The position numbers and the translations under genes are program-made. Shown here one piece after another: positions 18,378-27,707 of a DNA stretch of 64,000 bases; the first letter of the stretch is position 1, and every line of letters begins with the position of its first letter. The DNA lies in the NCBI GenBank assembly GCA_003478935.1, contig QUFP01000014.1, positions 28,505-92,504 on the forward strand, read 5' to 3'. The DNA is from Firmicutes bacterium AF25-13AC. Lineage in GTDB: Bacteria > Bacillota > Clostridia > Lachnospirales > Lachnospiraceae. Under the pieces are notes generated by a model, which worked only from the letters and a program-made list of their open reading frames with translations, was not told the origin of the DNA and searched no databases.

Positions 18378-18448
18378 GCGCAGTTACGATGATTTAAAAT
18401 TTTATCGAACAAAATAGAGATCTATATAAATAGAAAGAGAGGATACTT

Positions 18449-20230
18449 ATGTTATATCCAAAGATTGGAATCCGCCCGGTTATCGATGGACGCTGGGGCG
18501 GTGTACGTGAAAGTCTTGAAGCTCAGACTATGGCAATGGCAGAGAACGCAGCAAAGCTGATCTCTGAGAATTTAAAATATCCGGATGGAACGCCAGTACA
18601 GTGCGTAGTTGGCTGTACTACAATCGGTGGTGGTGCAGAGGCAGCACGTGTTGCAGAACAGTTTTCCACGCAGAACGTAACGGCAACATTATCAGTAACA
18701 CCATGCTGGTGCTATGGAACAGAGACATTTGATATGGATCCAACCACAATTAAGGCTGTATGGGGATTCAATGGAACAGAGCGTCCAGGTGCTGTTTATT
18801 TGGCAGCAGTTTTGGCAGCACATGCACAGCGTGGTCTGCCGGCATTTTCTATCTATGGACATGATGTTCAGGATGCAAACGATACTTCCATTCCTGCTGA
18901 TGTAGCAGAAAAAATTCTTCGTTTCGCACGAGGCGCAGTTGCAGCAGGCTGGATGCGCAATAAAGCATATGTTAATATCGGTGCAGTAACTATGGGAATT
19001 GCAGGAAGCTTCTGTGATGCAGATGTACTTCAGAAATATTTCGGCATTCGTGCAGAGTGGGTTGATGAGGTTGAGATTCTTCGCCGTATCACTATCGGAA
19101 TTTATGATCACGAAGAGTATGAGAGAGCTCTTGCATGGGTAAAGGAAAACTGCAGAGAAGGGTTTGATAAGAATGCAGGTAAAAATTTCCCAGATGTTAT
19201 TACAAAATCAAAGGTAATTGCTCCTGATAAGGACTGGGAATTTATTGTAAAGATGACTCTTATTATGCGTGATATTCTTTATGGAAATCCGCGTCTTGAT
19301 GAGCTTGGATGGCATGAAGAGGCACTGGGACGAAATGCAGTTGCCGGTGGCTTCCAGGGACAGAGACAGTGGACAGACTGGCTGCCAAATGCCGACTTTA
19401 CAGAGGCAATTTTAGCTTCCACATTTGACTGGAATGGACCAAAGGCACCGACTCCGTTTGCAACAGAAAATGATACATGCAATGGAATTGCAATGCTTCT
19501 TGGAAATCTGATTTCTGGTTCAGCACCGTGCTTCCATGATGTGCGTACATACTGGAGTCCAGAGGCGTGTGAGCGAGTAACTGGACATAAGCCAGACGGT
19601 GTAGCTTCAAATGGATTTATCCATCTGATCAATTCTGGTGCGACAGCACTTGATGGATCTGGCGCATGTGTTGACGAGAATGGAAATCATTTAATGAAGC
19701 CATTCTGGGAGATGAAGGAAGAGGATATCAAGAATTGTCTTGAAGCAACTGACTGGTGCAGAGCAGATTATGAATACTTCCGCGGCGGCGGCTATTCAAG
19801 CCATTTCCGCTGCCACGCTGAAATGCCTGTAACGATGCTTCGTTTTAATATTATTGACGGAGTTGGACCAGTGCTCCAGATTGCAGAGGGTTGGACAGCA
19901 GATCTGCCGGATGAGATTCACAATCCAATTGATAAGCGTACCGATCCGACATGGCCTACTACATGGTTCTGCCCGAGACTTACAGGTGAGGGTGCATTTA
20001 CCGATGTTTACAGCGTAATGGCAAACTGGGGTGCAAACCACGGAGTTACAGTATACGGACATGTTGGTGCAGATTTGATTACGCTGGCAAGTATGCTTCG
20101 CATTCCAGTAACAATGCATAATGTAGATAAGGAGAAAGTCTTCCGTCCGCATTCATGGGCAAGCTTTGGAACTACAGATGTTCAGGCAGCTGATTATGCG
20201 GCATGCAAGCAGTATGGACCGCTCTATTAA
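18449..20230 (+). CDS. fucI: L-fucose isomerase
   Basis: Converts L-fucose to L-fuculose (Mn-dependent, cytoplasm). The 593-residue length is that of FucI, with blocks [84 protein letters not shown] and [18 protein letters not shown] (Mn/substrate region near the C-terminus). ATG 18449 follows GAGAGGA. Second gene after fucA; together they consume fucose released by the two GH29 enzymes in the window. Confidence 0.95.
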   Translation: MLYPKIGIRPVIDGRWGGVRESLEAQTMAMAENAAKLISENLKYPDGTPVQCVVGCTTIGGGAEAARVAEQFSTQNVTATLSVTPCWCYGTETFDMDPTTIKAVWGFNGTERPGAVYLAAVLAAHAQRGLPAFSIYGHDVQDANDTSIPADVAEKILRFARGAVAAGWMRNKAYVNIGAVTMGIAGSFCDADVLQKYFGIRAEWVDEVEILRRITIGIYDHEEYERALAWVKENCREGFDKNAGKNFPDVITKSKVIAPDKDWEFIVKMTLIMRDILYGNPRLDELGWHEEALGRNAVAGGFQGQRQWTDWLPNADFTEAILASTFDWNGPKAPTPFATENDTCNGIAMLLGNLISGSAPCFHDVRTYWSPEACERVTGHKPDGVASNGFIHLINSGATALDGSGACVDENGNHLMKPFWEMKEEDIKNCLEATDWCRADYEYFRGGGYSSHFRCHAEMPVTMLRFNIIDGVGPVLQIAEGWTADLPDEIHNPIDKRTDPTWPTTWFCPRLTGEGAFTDVYSVMANWGANHGVTVYGHVGADLITLASMLRIPVTMHNVDKEKVFRPHSWASFGTTDVQAADYAACKQYGPLY

Positions 20231-20249
20231 ATAGGATTTAGAAGTTCAC

Positions 20250-20278
20250 TTGCTATCGCCTTCTGAAAATGATATGAT
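20250..20278 (+). promoter_or_regulatory. Promoter of the DsbD/CcdA-like gene
   Basis: TTGCTA (20250-20255), 17 bases, TATGAT (20273-20278). Confidence 0.55.
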
Positions 20279-20304
20279 AGAGAGAAAATAAGGAGCGGTT
20301 TTTT

Positions 20305-21954
20305 ATGAAAAGTAGTTCAGTTCGGAAGTTGATAGCAAGCGTGATTGTGCTTACAATTGTTATTACATTAGGTATTTTTGGGCATGGCAGGGCGGTCAGC
20401 ATGGCCTCGGAAAGCACAGCTGGGGATTCTGTGCAGACAATACAGCTTGAGTATTACCAGTACAATGTCTGTGGTGCCTGCCATCCAGAGGATGATTTCT
20501 TTGAGATTGTGTCGGAAACAATCAAACCTTTAAAATCTGAGTATCCGTATGAGATATCCGTCTACAATACATTTCGGGTAGAAGAACGAAAGCATTTTCA
20601 AAAACGATTACAGGAGCTTGAACTAGAGGAAGATTCGACAATCCTTCCAGCACTATTCTTTCTTTCAGATGATGGAGTGGCTACAGTTTGCTTAAGTAGT
20701 TTAGACGAGATTAAGGAAAAGATTGTTACGACCTTAAAGCAGACAAGTGAAGAAAACTTAGAAAACGTGTTGCAGAATGAAAAAGCCAAGTTACTAGAAG
20801 GCTCACAAGAAGAGTCCACAGCTGATTCATCGGTTGATTGGAAAGGTCAGCTTCGCGATGCAGTATCGCAGGATACAAGCACCGATGCAGTGTTACTTTA
20901 CTTTTCAACTGTATCGTGTACCGATTGCAGTGAGGTGAAAGCACTTTTAAAAGAAATGAAATCTGAAGAACAAACCGCCCAAGCTGGAACACTTACCGTT
21001 CACGAATTTAACATAGCCGAGGGGGACGGAGTTGTTCTTGTGCAAAAGCTGTTTTCACTTTACAATGTACCATCAGACAAGCAGCAGGTGCCGATTGTAT
21101 TCTATAAAGATGGCTATCTAAGTGGTGCAGACGAGATCACAAAAAATCTTGAGCAGGTATGGAAGTCAGGTGGGTTAACTAACTTCGATTTGGATGCGCT
21201 ATTGTCATCTGATGAGGCAAAAGAAGAAAAATCTGAATCCACACAAACCTATATTGGTCTTGCAATCACTGGCTTTATTAACGGAGTCAATCCATGTGGT
21301 GCTTCTATGCTTTTGATGCTGCTTGCAGCGATTGCAATGTCAGGACGTTCTGTTATAAAAACGGGATGTGCTTATCTTGCAGGAAAGTTTACAGCATATT
21401 TTGCGATGGGAATGGGATTATATAAACTTTTCATGGCGATAGGGCAGGATATATTTTTAAGTATCAGCAATGTACTTACATGGATTTTTGCAGCAGTATT
21501 TTTTATACTTGCGATATTATATCTGATTGATTTTGTCAATGTAAAACGAAAGCAGTATGGAAAAATACGAATGCAGCTTCCTACAGCGCTTCGTAAATGG
21601 AATCACGAGCGCATTGAAAAGGCATCTAAAATAAACGCAAAGTGGATGATTCCGGCAGCAGTTGTTTTAGGAATTGTGATTTCAGCAGGAGAATTTTTCT
21701 GCACGGGACAAGTATATTTAGCTGCTATTCTTTACATGATGAAGATGCAGCAGGAAATGAAACTTCAGACAAATGCAGCATTTATTGTTTATGTAACGGC
21801 GATGTGTATACCAAGCTTTTTGATTGTATTAGTAATCGAAAAGACAAAAAATGTAATTCGTATGTCAAATAAGACATTAGAATGGCTTCCAGCCATTAAG
21901 CTTGTGACTGCGATTGTATTTTTTATGTTTGCCATGTTCATGCTTATACAATAA
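20305..21954 (+). CDS. DsbD/CcdA-like thiol-disulfide transmembrane protein with two thioredoxin-like domains
   Basis: Likely moves reducing equivalents across the membrane. Order: signal anchor (about residues 8-30), an outer thioredoxin-like domain with CGAC (NVCGACHPEDD, about residue 56), a second thioredoxin-like domain with CTDC (about 210), then six or so membrane segments (about 315-549). The membrane part has one Cys in NGVNPCGASMLLML and one in GEFFCTGQVYLAAI, the positions used by CcdA/DsbD to relay electrons. Start ATG 20305 follows AAGGAGCGG. Stands alone between fucI and a convergent small gene. The fold is supported; the outer substrate is unknown. Confidence 0.75.
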   Translation: MKSSSVRKLIASVIVLTIVITLGIFGHGRAVSMASESTAGDSVQTIQLEYYQYNVCGACHPEDDFFEIVSETIKPLKSEYPYEISVYNTFRVEERKHFQKRLQELELEEDSTILPALFFLSDDGVATVCLSSLDEIKEKIVTTLKQTSEENLENVLQNEKAKLLEGSQEESTADSSVDWKGQLRDAVSQDTSTDAVLLYFSTVSCTDCSEVKALLKEMKSEEQTAQAGTLTVHEFNIAEGDGVVLVQKLFSLYNVPSDKQQVPIVFYKDGYLSGADEITKNLEQVWKSGGLTNFDLDALLSSDEAKEEKSESTQTYIGLAITGFINGVNPCGASMLLMLLAAIAMSGRSVIKTGCAYLAGKFTAYFAMGMGLYKLFMAIGQDIFLSISNVLTWIFAAVFFILAILYLIDFVNVKRKQYGKIRMQLPTALRKWNHERIEKASKINAKWMIPAAVVLGIVISAGEFFCTGQVYLAAILYMMKMQQEMKLQTNAAFIVYVTAMCIPSFLIVLVIEKTKNVIRMSNKTLEWLPAIKLVTAIVFFMFAMFMLIQ

Positions 21955-22005
21955 ATCTAGCTTAATGCCTGCCGCAGACAATAGCGCCGGCAGCAGGATA
22001 ATAAG

Positions 22006-22302
22006 TCAGTCTTTTGTAAGCTCTGCATGATCAATAGGTTCAATGCCGGTATATTCTTCAAGCAAAGCAAAATCAGGCGTGCCATTTGTGATCATATCGG
22101 TTAGCTTTGCAACCAGATATTGACGGGCAGCACCACGATGAATATAGCAAGGCTGAGGATCCTTGTACAGATCCATACATGTTGCAAGAATTGTTTTTTC
22201 GCTAAGTGGTATATCACTAAGCGGTCCACGGTAAAGCTCGATATTTTCAGCCGAAAGGACTAGTTCTGGCACAGATGCTTTCTTTTTTCCAAAGTGAAAC
22301 AT
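22006..22302 (-). CDS. Small conserved-looking protein, function unknown
   Basis: A 98-residue soluble protein starting MFHFGKKKASVPELVLS, with no membrane segment and no domain that I recognise. AAAGGAGAT before ATG 22302 supports it being real. Convergent with the DsbD-like gene and divergent from the sugar ABC operon. A weak GC-rich hairpin without a T run lies at about 21968-21999. Confidence 0.6.
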   Translation of the reverse strand: MFHFGKKKASVPELVLSAENIELYRGPLSDIPLSEKTILATCMDLYKDPQPCYIHRGAARQYLVAKLTDMITNGTPDFALLEEYTGIEPIDHAELTKD

Positions 22303-22428
22303 AGGTAATCTCCTTTATAAGATATGTTTTAATGTCGAAATAAAGACTAACCTTAGTATATCACTTGGACACAAAAAAGGGAATAGATTACATTGCTTTT
22401 GGGGAAGTGATGCTGAAAAAAGTGATAA

Positions 22429-22495
22429 AAATGTGAAAGAAATGTGTCAAAAATGTGAAAAATATGTTGCAAAGTGAAAAACAATTGGTTATAAT
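22429..22495 (+). promoter_or_regulatory. Promoter and phased ATGTG repeats before the sugar ABC operon
   Basis: TTGCAA (22467-22472), 17 bases, TATAAT (22490-22495). Just upstream and into the -35, ATGTG-like words start at 22431, 22442, 22453 and 22464, each 11 bp apart, a helical phasing typical of an activator array. The rest of the 22303-22635 gap is AT-rich leader with AGGGAGG before the gene. Confidence 0.6.
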
Positions 22496-22635
22496 AAAAG
22501 TAGCGTCATTCAAAAGCTACGTTAAAATGTAAAAAATAACAAAAAAACACTTTTTAAGAACATACCTGAGAGATGGCATATATGCAGTGGAAGGTATGAA
22601 AAGAGAGAAGAAAAATCAAAAGGGAGGAATTTCAA

Positions 22636-24288
22636 ATGAGAAAGTTCACAAAGGCAGCAGCAATGCTCTGCGCAGCAGCAATGGTAATCCCGTCCGCGTC
22701 TGTATTTGCAGCAGAAGACGGCGGTGCATCTGAGCTTACAGAAGTAGGTACATATCCAATCAGTGAGGAGCCGCTTGAGTTCACAATGTTCCGTACCAAC
22801 ATGCCAAACGTAGAAGACTTCCAGACAAACGACTTTACAAAGTACATGGAAGATCTGACCAATATTAAGTTCACCTTCGAGGCAGTTGCACGTGATGACC
22901 GTGCTGAGAAGCTGAACATGGAGTTTAATACTAATACTTATCCGGACGTTATTATGCACTATGCACCAGATGCAGCAAAGTGGGGCGTTGAGGAAGGCAT
23001 CCTTATTCCACTGGATGATCTTATTGAGGCAAATATGCCAAACTACATGGAGAAGATGGGTCAGTATCTGGATCAGATGAGAGAAACTGATGGACATATC
23101 TATCAGCTTGCTGGTCTGAATGAGTGCTATCATTGCCAGTATGCTCGTAAGATGTGGGTAAACACCAAGTATCTGGATGAGATGGGTGTTGATGTTCCGC
23201 AGACCACTCAGGAGTTCTACGATGTATGTAAGAAGTTCGTAGAGACCTACCCAGACAAGATCGCAATCGGCGGCGCAAGCAGCGGTTGGTATGTAGATTT
23301 CGTTGCATGGCTGATGGGTTCATTCACACTGGATTCCGGTGAGTACGGAAAGCTTGCTTTAACTCCAGACGGAGAGATGGTTAGTGCGGCTACCACCGAG
23401 GAGTGGAGAGAGGGTCTTCGCTACATCAAGAGCCTGTATGATATCGGTGCAATCTATGATGGAAACTTTACGCAGGATTCAGAGCAGCTTCGTACCATCA
23501 TGAATCAGGAAGATGTTCCGGTTCTGTTCGTTCCATTTGGAACCATCTCCGATGGAATTGATTCTGATTCCAACAATGAAGTTTACAGACAGTATCAGTG
23601 TATTTCTCCTCTGGAAGGTCCGGATGGAACACGCATTACACCATACTTCAAATATAGTGGTCTTGAGACAGGAAGCTTTTCTATTACAGACAAGTGTTCA
23701 AATCCGGCAGCAGTTCTTCGCTGGGTAGATTACTTCTTCTCTGAGAAAGGTGATATCTCCGCACAGTTTGGTGCTGATGAAGGAAAAGACTGGGTATGGG
23801 AGCCAAACGATGGTTCTGTAGGCTTAAATGGTGAGCCGGCTATGTATAAGATCTCTGATGATGCTCAGTATTCTTCTGAGGTACAGAATCATGACTGGCA
23901 GGATCTTGTAATCCGTTATGCACCAGCTGATTATCGTCTGGGCGCTGCAACTGATCCGGATGTAGATACTGGTACAAGTGCAGGTCTTGAGAAACTTCTG
24001 TATGATGCAACAAAGGAAAAGCAGGAGCCATATGGACAGAATCCAGAGAATGGTGATCTTGATGTATTGCCAGATCTTAAGATGACAGCTGATGAGTCTA
24101 CCGAGCTGCAGACTATTCAGGTTGAGGTTAAGAATTATATCAATAGTGCAAAGGTTGCATTTATTACGGGAACAAAGAGCCTTGATGATGATTGGGATAC
24201 CTATCTGAAGGAACTGGATGCATGTGGTCTTCAGACTATGATCGATATCTATCAGGCAGCATATGACAGACAGTTTAAGGCTGAATAA
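22636..24288 (+). CDS. Extracellular solute-binding protein of a sugar ABC transporter
   Basis: Captures oligosaccharide outside the cell for the permeases that follow. 550 residues; signal peptide with SPase I-like end VFAAEDG (about residue 26) and no lipobox Cys in the normal place, which is odd for a Gram-positive binding protein. The body is a family 1 (LplA/LipO-like) fold with the typical long insertions (NTYPDVIMHYAP, VNTKYLDEMGVDVPQTTQEFYDVCKKF). ATG 22636 follows AGGGAGG. Followed by a hairpin terminator and then the two permeases, fucosidase and transglutaminase-like gene; fucosylated glycan is the inferred cargo. Confidence 0.85.
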   Translation: MRKFTKAAAMLCAAAMVIPSASVFAAEDGGASELTEVGTYPISEEPLEFTMFRTNMPNVEDFQTNDFTKYMEDLTNIKFTFEAVARDDRAEKLNMEFNTNTYPDVIMHYAPDAAKWGVEEGILIPLDDLIEANMPNYMEKMGQYLDQMRETDGHIYQLAGLNECYHCQYARKMWVNTKYLDEMGVDVPQTTQEFYDVCKKFVETYPDKIAIGGASSGWYVDFVAWLMGSFTLDSGEYGKLALTPDGEMVSAATTEEWREGLRYIKSLYDIGAIYDGNFTQDSEQLRTIMNQEDVPVLFVPFGTISDGIDSDSNNEVYRQYQCISPLEGPDGTRITPYFKYSGLETGSFSITDKCSNPAAVLRWVDYFFSEKGDISAQFGADEGKDWVWEPNDGSVGLNGEPAMYKISDDAQYSSEVQNHDWQDLVIRYAPADYRLGAATDPDVDTGTSAGLEKLLYDATKEKQEPYGQNPENGDLDVLPDLKMTADESTELQTIQVEVKNYINSAKVAFITGTKSLDDDWDTYLKELDACGLQTMIDIYQAAYDRQFKAE

Positions 24289-24330
24289 GCTGATGTGTAT
24301 ATACTGTGGCAGATGATCTGACTGGGGAGG

Positions 24331-24360
24331 AGGCAGGTGGAACTTCCACCTGCCTTTTTC
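24331..24360 (+). terminator. Intra-operon terminator after the binding-protein gene
   Basis: Perfect 10-bp stem AGGCAGGTGG (24331-24340) with CCACCTGCCT (24346-24355), then TTTTTC. Partial read-through would lower expression of the permease genes. Confidence 0.8.
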
Positions 24361-24447
24361 TAATGAATTTTGATCGTAATGTGTAAGTTAAAAGTCAGAA
24401 TAAAAGTGCTGTCATGAAAAAAAACAAAAAAAGGAGGTCACCTGATC

Positions 24448-25374
24448 TTGAAAGAAATAAGTAAACCAAAAAAGAAAAAGAAGCTCGGAAAGAGCTATAA
24501 TTGGCAGTTCTGGGCAATTATTGCATTGCCGATGATCTATGCATTTGTTTTTGCCTATATTCCGATGGGTGGAATTATCGTTGCATTCCAGAAATATTCC
24601 CCGAGAAAGGGAATCTTAGGAAGTGAGTGGGTTGGACTGAAGTATTTTAAGCAGTTCTTTACAACACCATCCAGCAGAAAAATTATTTTCAATACGTTAT
24701 ATCTTGGTATTTATAGTTTAATTGCAGGATTCCCGATTCCGATTCTTCTGGCAATTCTGTTAAACGAGATGAGAAGCAAGAAGTATAAGAAATTTATCCA
24801 AATGGTTACTTATGCACCATACTTTATTTCTACCGTTGTTATGGTTGGTATGATGATGCGTATGATGGATATGCGTACTGGTATCATCAACCGCGCACTG
24901 CAGTCAATCGGTATTGGTCCTATTAACTTCTTTGGTGAAGTTAATCTGTTCCCGTCACTTTATGTATGGAGTGGTATCTGGCAGGGTGCTGGTTATTCTT
25001 CTATTATTTATATAGCAGCACTTGCCGGTGTAAGTCCTGAGCTTCAAGAGGCAGCTATCGTAGATGGTGCAAACCGTTTCCAGAGAATTATTCACGTGGA
25101 TCTGCCGGCAATCGTTCCAACAATTATCACAATGCTTATCTTTAACTGTGCAAGCATTATGAACATCGGATTCGATAAGGTTTATCTGATGCAGAATGAT
25201 ATGAATATAGACCGTGCAGAGGTAATCTCAACATTCGTTTACAAGGTTGGTCTTACGAGAGGTGATTTCTCATTCTCAACTGCGGCCGGTCTGTTCCAGT
25301 CTCTTGTAAGCTTTATTCTTCTTGTTATAGTAAACAAGATTTGTAAGACGGTAACAGAGACGAGTCTGTGGTAA
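24448..25374 (+). CDS. Sugar ABC transporter permease, LplB-like
   Basis: Inner-membrane permease of 308 residues with about six membrane segments and the ATPase-contact loop EAAIVDGANRFQRIIHVDLPAI. The Lys-rich start is KEISKPKKKKK. Start is TTG 24448 with AAGGAGGT at 24431-24438; no ATG fits. Pairs with the LplC-like permease 15 bases downstream. The operon has no ATPase gene, as is usual for this subfamily, which uses a shared MsmX-type ATPase encoded elsewhere. Confidence 0.9.
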   Translation: MKEISKPKKKKKLGKSYNWQFWAIIALPMIYAFVFAYIPMGGIIVAFQKYSPRKGILGSEWVGLKYFKQFFTTPSSRKIIFNTLYLGIYSLIAGFPIPILLAILLNEMRSKKYKKFIQMVTYAPYFISTVVMVGMMMRMMDMRTGIINRALQSIGIGPINFFGEVNLFPSLYVWSGIWQGAGYSSIIYIAALAGVSPELQEAAIVDGANRFQRIIHVDLPAIVPTIITMLIFNCASIMNIGFDKVYLMQNDMNIDRAEVISTFVYKVGLTRGDFSFSTAAGLFQSLVSFILLVIVNKICKTVTETSLW

Positions 25375-25389
25375 AGGAGGGAGAAACGA

Positions 25390-26319
25390 ATGAGTAAGAC
25401 ACAGGTAAAATCAAACGACCGTTTTAGCAAGTTTAGAATGGAAAGCCCACTAGGCAAGTTTTTTACAATTTTGCTGTATGTGGTTATGACGATCATTGTA
25501 TTGATCGTGCTTCTTCCAGTACTTCATATCATTGCGGCATCCTTTTCTGATCCGCAGGCGATGATCAGCGGCAAGGTATCCTTCTGGCCGAAGGACTTTA
25601 CACTGCGAGGATATGAGGCAGTATTTACATATAAAAAGTTCTGGACAGGTTTTCGTAATTCCCTGTTCTACATGGTATTCGGAACATTTATCAACATTGT
25701 AATGACACTTCTTTGTGCATATCCTCTTTCAAGAAAAGAGTTTACCGCGCGCAATAAGGTTGCAATGTTCTTCGTATTCACAATGTATTTCTCTGGTGGT
25801 ATGGTTCCAAGCTTCATGCTTGTAAATGCACTTGGTCTTGTAGATACCATTTGGGCAATGCTTATTCCAGGCGCAATGTCTACATACAACATGATCATTG
25901 CAAGAACATATATGATCAACTCCATTCCAGATGAGCTGTATGAGGCAGCCGAGATTGATGGATGTACACCATTTAAGTATTTGATTCGTATTGTTGTTCC
26001 GCTGTCAAAACCTATTATCGCAGTACTTGTTCTGTACTATGGTGTTGCAAGATGGAACTCCTATCAGGATGCAATTTTGTACTTACAGAAGGCAAATTAT
26101 TTACAGCCATTACAGATCATCCTTCGTGAGATCCTTATTATGAATGATATTGATGAGACGATGATGGGCAATGCCGATGCACTGGCAAGACAGAGAGGTT
26201 TGAAGGATCTTCTTCAGTACTCTGTTATCGTTATTGCGTCAGTTCCAGTTATGATAATTTATCCATTCGTTCAGAAATACTTCGTAAAGGGTGTTATGAT
26301 CGGAGCAGTAAAGGGCTAA
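25390..26319 (+). CDS. Sugar ABC transporter permease, LplC/YtcP-like
   Basis: 309 residues, about six membrane segments; EAA loop ELYEAAEIDGCTPFKYLIRIVVPLSKP and the typical ending YPFVQKYFVKGVMIGAVKG. AAGGAGGGAG precedes ATG 25390. Forms a heterodimer with the preceding permease. Confidence 0.9.
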   Translation: MSKTQVKSNDRFSKFRMESPLGKFFTILLYVVMTIIVLIVLLPVLHIIAASFSDPQAMISGKVSFWPKDFTLRGYEAVFTYKKFWTGFRNSLFYMVFGTFINIVMTLLCAYPLSRKEFTARNKVAMFFVFTMYFSGGMVPSFMLVNALGLVDTIWAMLIPGAMSTYNMIIARTYMINSIPDELYEAAEIDGCTPFKYLIRIVVPLSKPIIAVLVLYYGVARWNSYQDAILYLQKANYLQPLQIILREILIMNDIDETMMGNADALARQRGLKDLLQYSVIVIASVPVMIIYPFVQKYFVKGVMIGAVKG

Positions 26320-26367
26320 TCAATGAGAAATGTCAGAGCCAAAAGGCTCTGGCAGATTGGAGGATAT

Positions 26368-27675
26368 ATGTACCAGTTTAATCGTGAAGAGTACAACAAG
26401 AGAATGGAATGGTATGTAGATGCCAGATTCGGAATGTTTATCCATTGGGGACTGTATTCAATTCCGGCAAGAGGCGAGTGGGTGCGCAGTGTTGAGGAAA
26501 TTCCGAAGGAAGACTACATGAAATATTTTTATGAGTTTGATCCTAAGGATTATGATCCAAAGAAATGGGCGAGAGCGGCAAAAGAAGCCGGTATGAAATA
26601 TGTAGTATTAACAGCGAAGCATCATGATGGTTTTTGTCTGTTTGACAGTAAGTATACAGAGTTCAAGTCTACTAATACAAAATGCGGCCGCGATCTTGTT
26701 GCAGAGTACGTAGAAGCAGTTCGAGCAGAAGGCTTGAAGGTGGGTCTGTATTTTTCTTTGATCGATTGGTATCATGATGATTTTCCACATTATGGCGATC
26801 GTCAGCATCCAATGAGAAATAACCCAGCCTACACGAATGAAAATCGTAATTGGGATAATTATGTAACATTTATGCATAATCAGGTGCGCGAGATTTGTAC
26901 TAACTATGGCCAGATTGATGTGCTGTGGTTTGATTTCTCCTATGACGATATGATGGGAGAAAAGTGGGGTGCTACAAAGCTTGTAAATATGGTCAGAGAA
27001 CTTCAGCCGCAGGTTATTATTGATAACCGATTAGAAGCAAGTGGACAGGGCTATGGCTCACTGGCAACAGGAAACCCAACTCCATATCACGGTGATTTTG
27101 TAAGCCCAGAGCAGATTATTCCGCCACATGGTATTCGCGATGTAAACGGTGATCCGCTGAACTGGGAAGCATGTATTACGATGAACAACAACTGGGGATA
27201 TTGTGCTAGAGACAAGTTCTTTAAGCCATCCTCAATGATCATAAAAAAGTTGGTAGAGTGTGTATCAAAGGGAGGCAACATGCTTTTGAATGTTGGACCC
27301 GATGCATATGGAAACATCCCGCCTGAATCGATGCAGATTTTGAGCGAGATCGGTGCATGGATGAAGAAAAACAGTAAGAGTGTTTATGGCTGTGGACTGG
27401 CAGGAATCGAAAAACCAGATTATGGCCGTGTGACAAGAAATGGAAATCTTTTGTATTACCACATGTTTGAAAATACGATGGGACCAGTGCCGCTTACAGG
27501 AATTAAGCCAGGTACTATAAAGAAGATACGTCTTTTATGTGATGGAAGTGAGGTACCGATTTCTGACAGCTGGGTTCATACCGATTACCCAGATATCGTG
27601 TTTGCAAATCTTGGACCAGATCCAGTTCTGCCAGATGCAGTAGACACCGTGCTGGAGGTTGAGCTGACAGAATAA
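26368..27675 (+). CDS. GH29 alpha-L-fucosidase
   Basis: Hydrolyses terminal alpha-L-fucose in the cytoplasm (no signal peptide). 435 residues; start FNREEYNKRMEWYVDARFGMFIHWGLYS, then VVLTAKHHDGFCLFDSKYT, the nucleophile Asp in VLWFDFSYDD (about D189), and GGNMLLNVGPDAYGNIP. This looks like GH29 subfamily A, unlike the 5231 enzyme. ATG 26368 has GGAGG at 26359-26363; in-frame ATG 26323 would add residues that the family lacks. Lies in the sugar ABC operon before the transglutaminase-like gene. Confidence 0.9.
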   Translation: MYQFNREEYNKRMEWYVDARFGMFIHWGLYSIPARGEWVRSVEEIPKEDYMKYFYEFDPKDYDPKKWARAAKEAGMKYVVLTAKHHDGFCLFDSKYTEFKSTNTKCGRDLVAEYVEAVRAEGLKVGLYFSLIDWYHDDFPHYGDRQHPMRNNPAYTNENRNWDNYVTFMHNQVREICTNYGQIDVLWFDFSYDDMMGEKWGATKLVNMVRELQPQVIIDNRLEASGQGYGSLATGNPTPYHGDFVSPEQIIPPHGIRDVNGDPLNWEACITMNNNWGYCARDKFFKPSSMIIKKLVECVSKGGNMLLNVGPDAYGNIPPESMQILSEIGAWMKKNSKSVYGCGLAGIEKPDYGRVTRNGNLLYYHMFENTMGPVPLTGIKPGTIKKIRLLCDGSEVPISDSWVHTDYPDIVFANLGPDPVLPDAVDTVLEVELTE

Positions 27676-27707
27676 AGATTTAATGAGAAAGGAATGGTAG
27701 ATAAGAA

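Noticed and set aside
21968-21999. GC-rich hairpin between two convergent genes as a terminator
   Set aside because: The stem is short and bulged and there is no T run on either strand.
22522-23133. Minus-strand 203-codon frame opposite the sugar-binding protein
   Set aside because: Shadow of a clear coding gene, odd composition (Cys/His rich) and no start signals.
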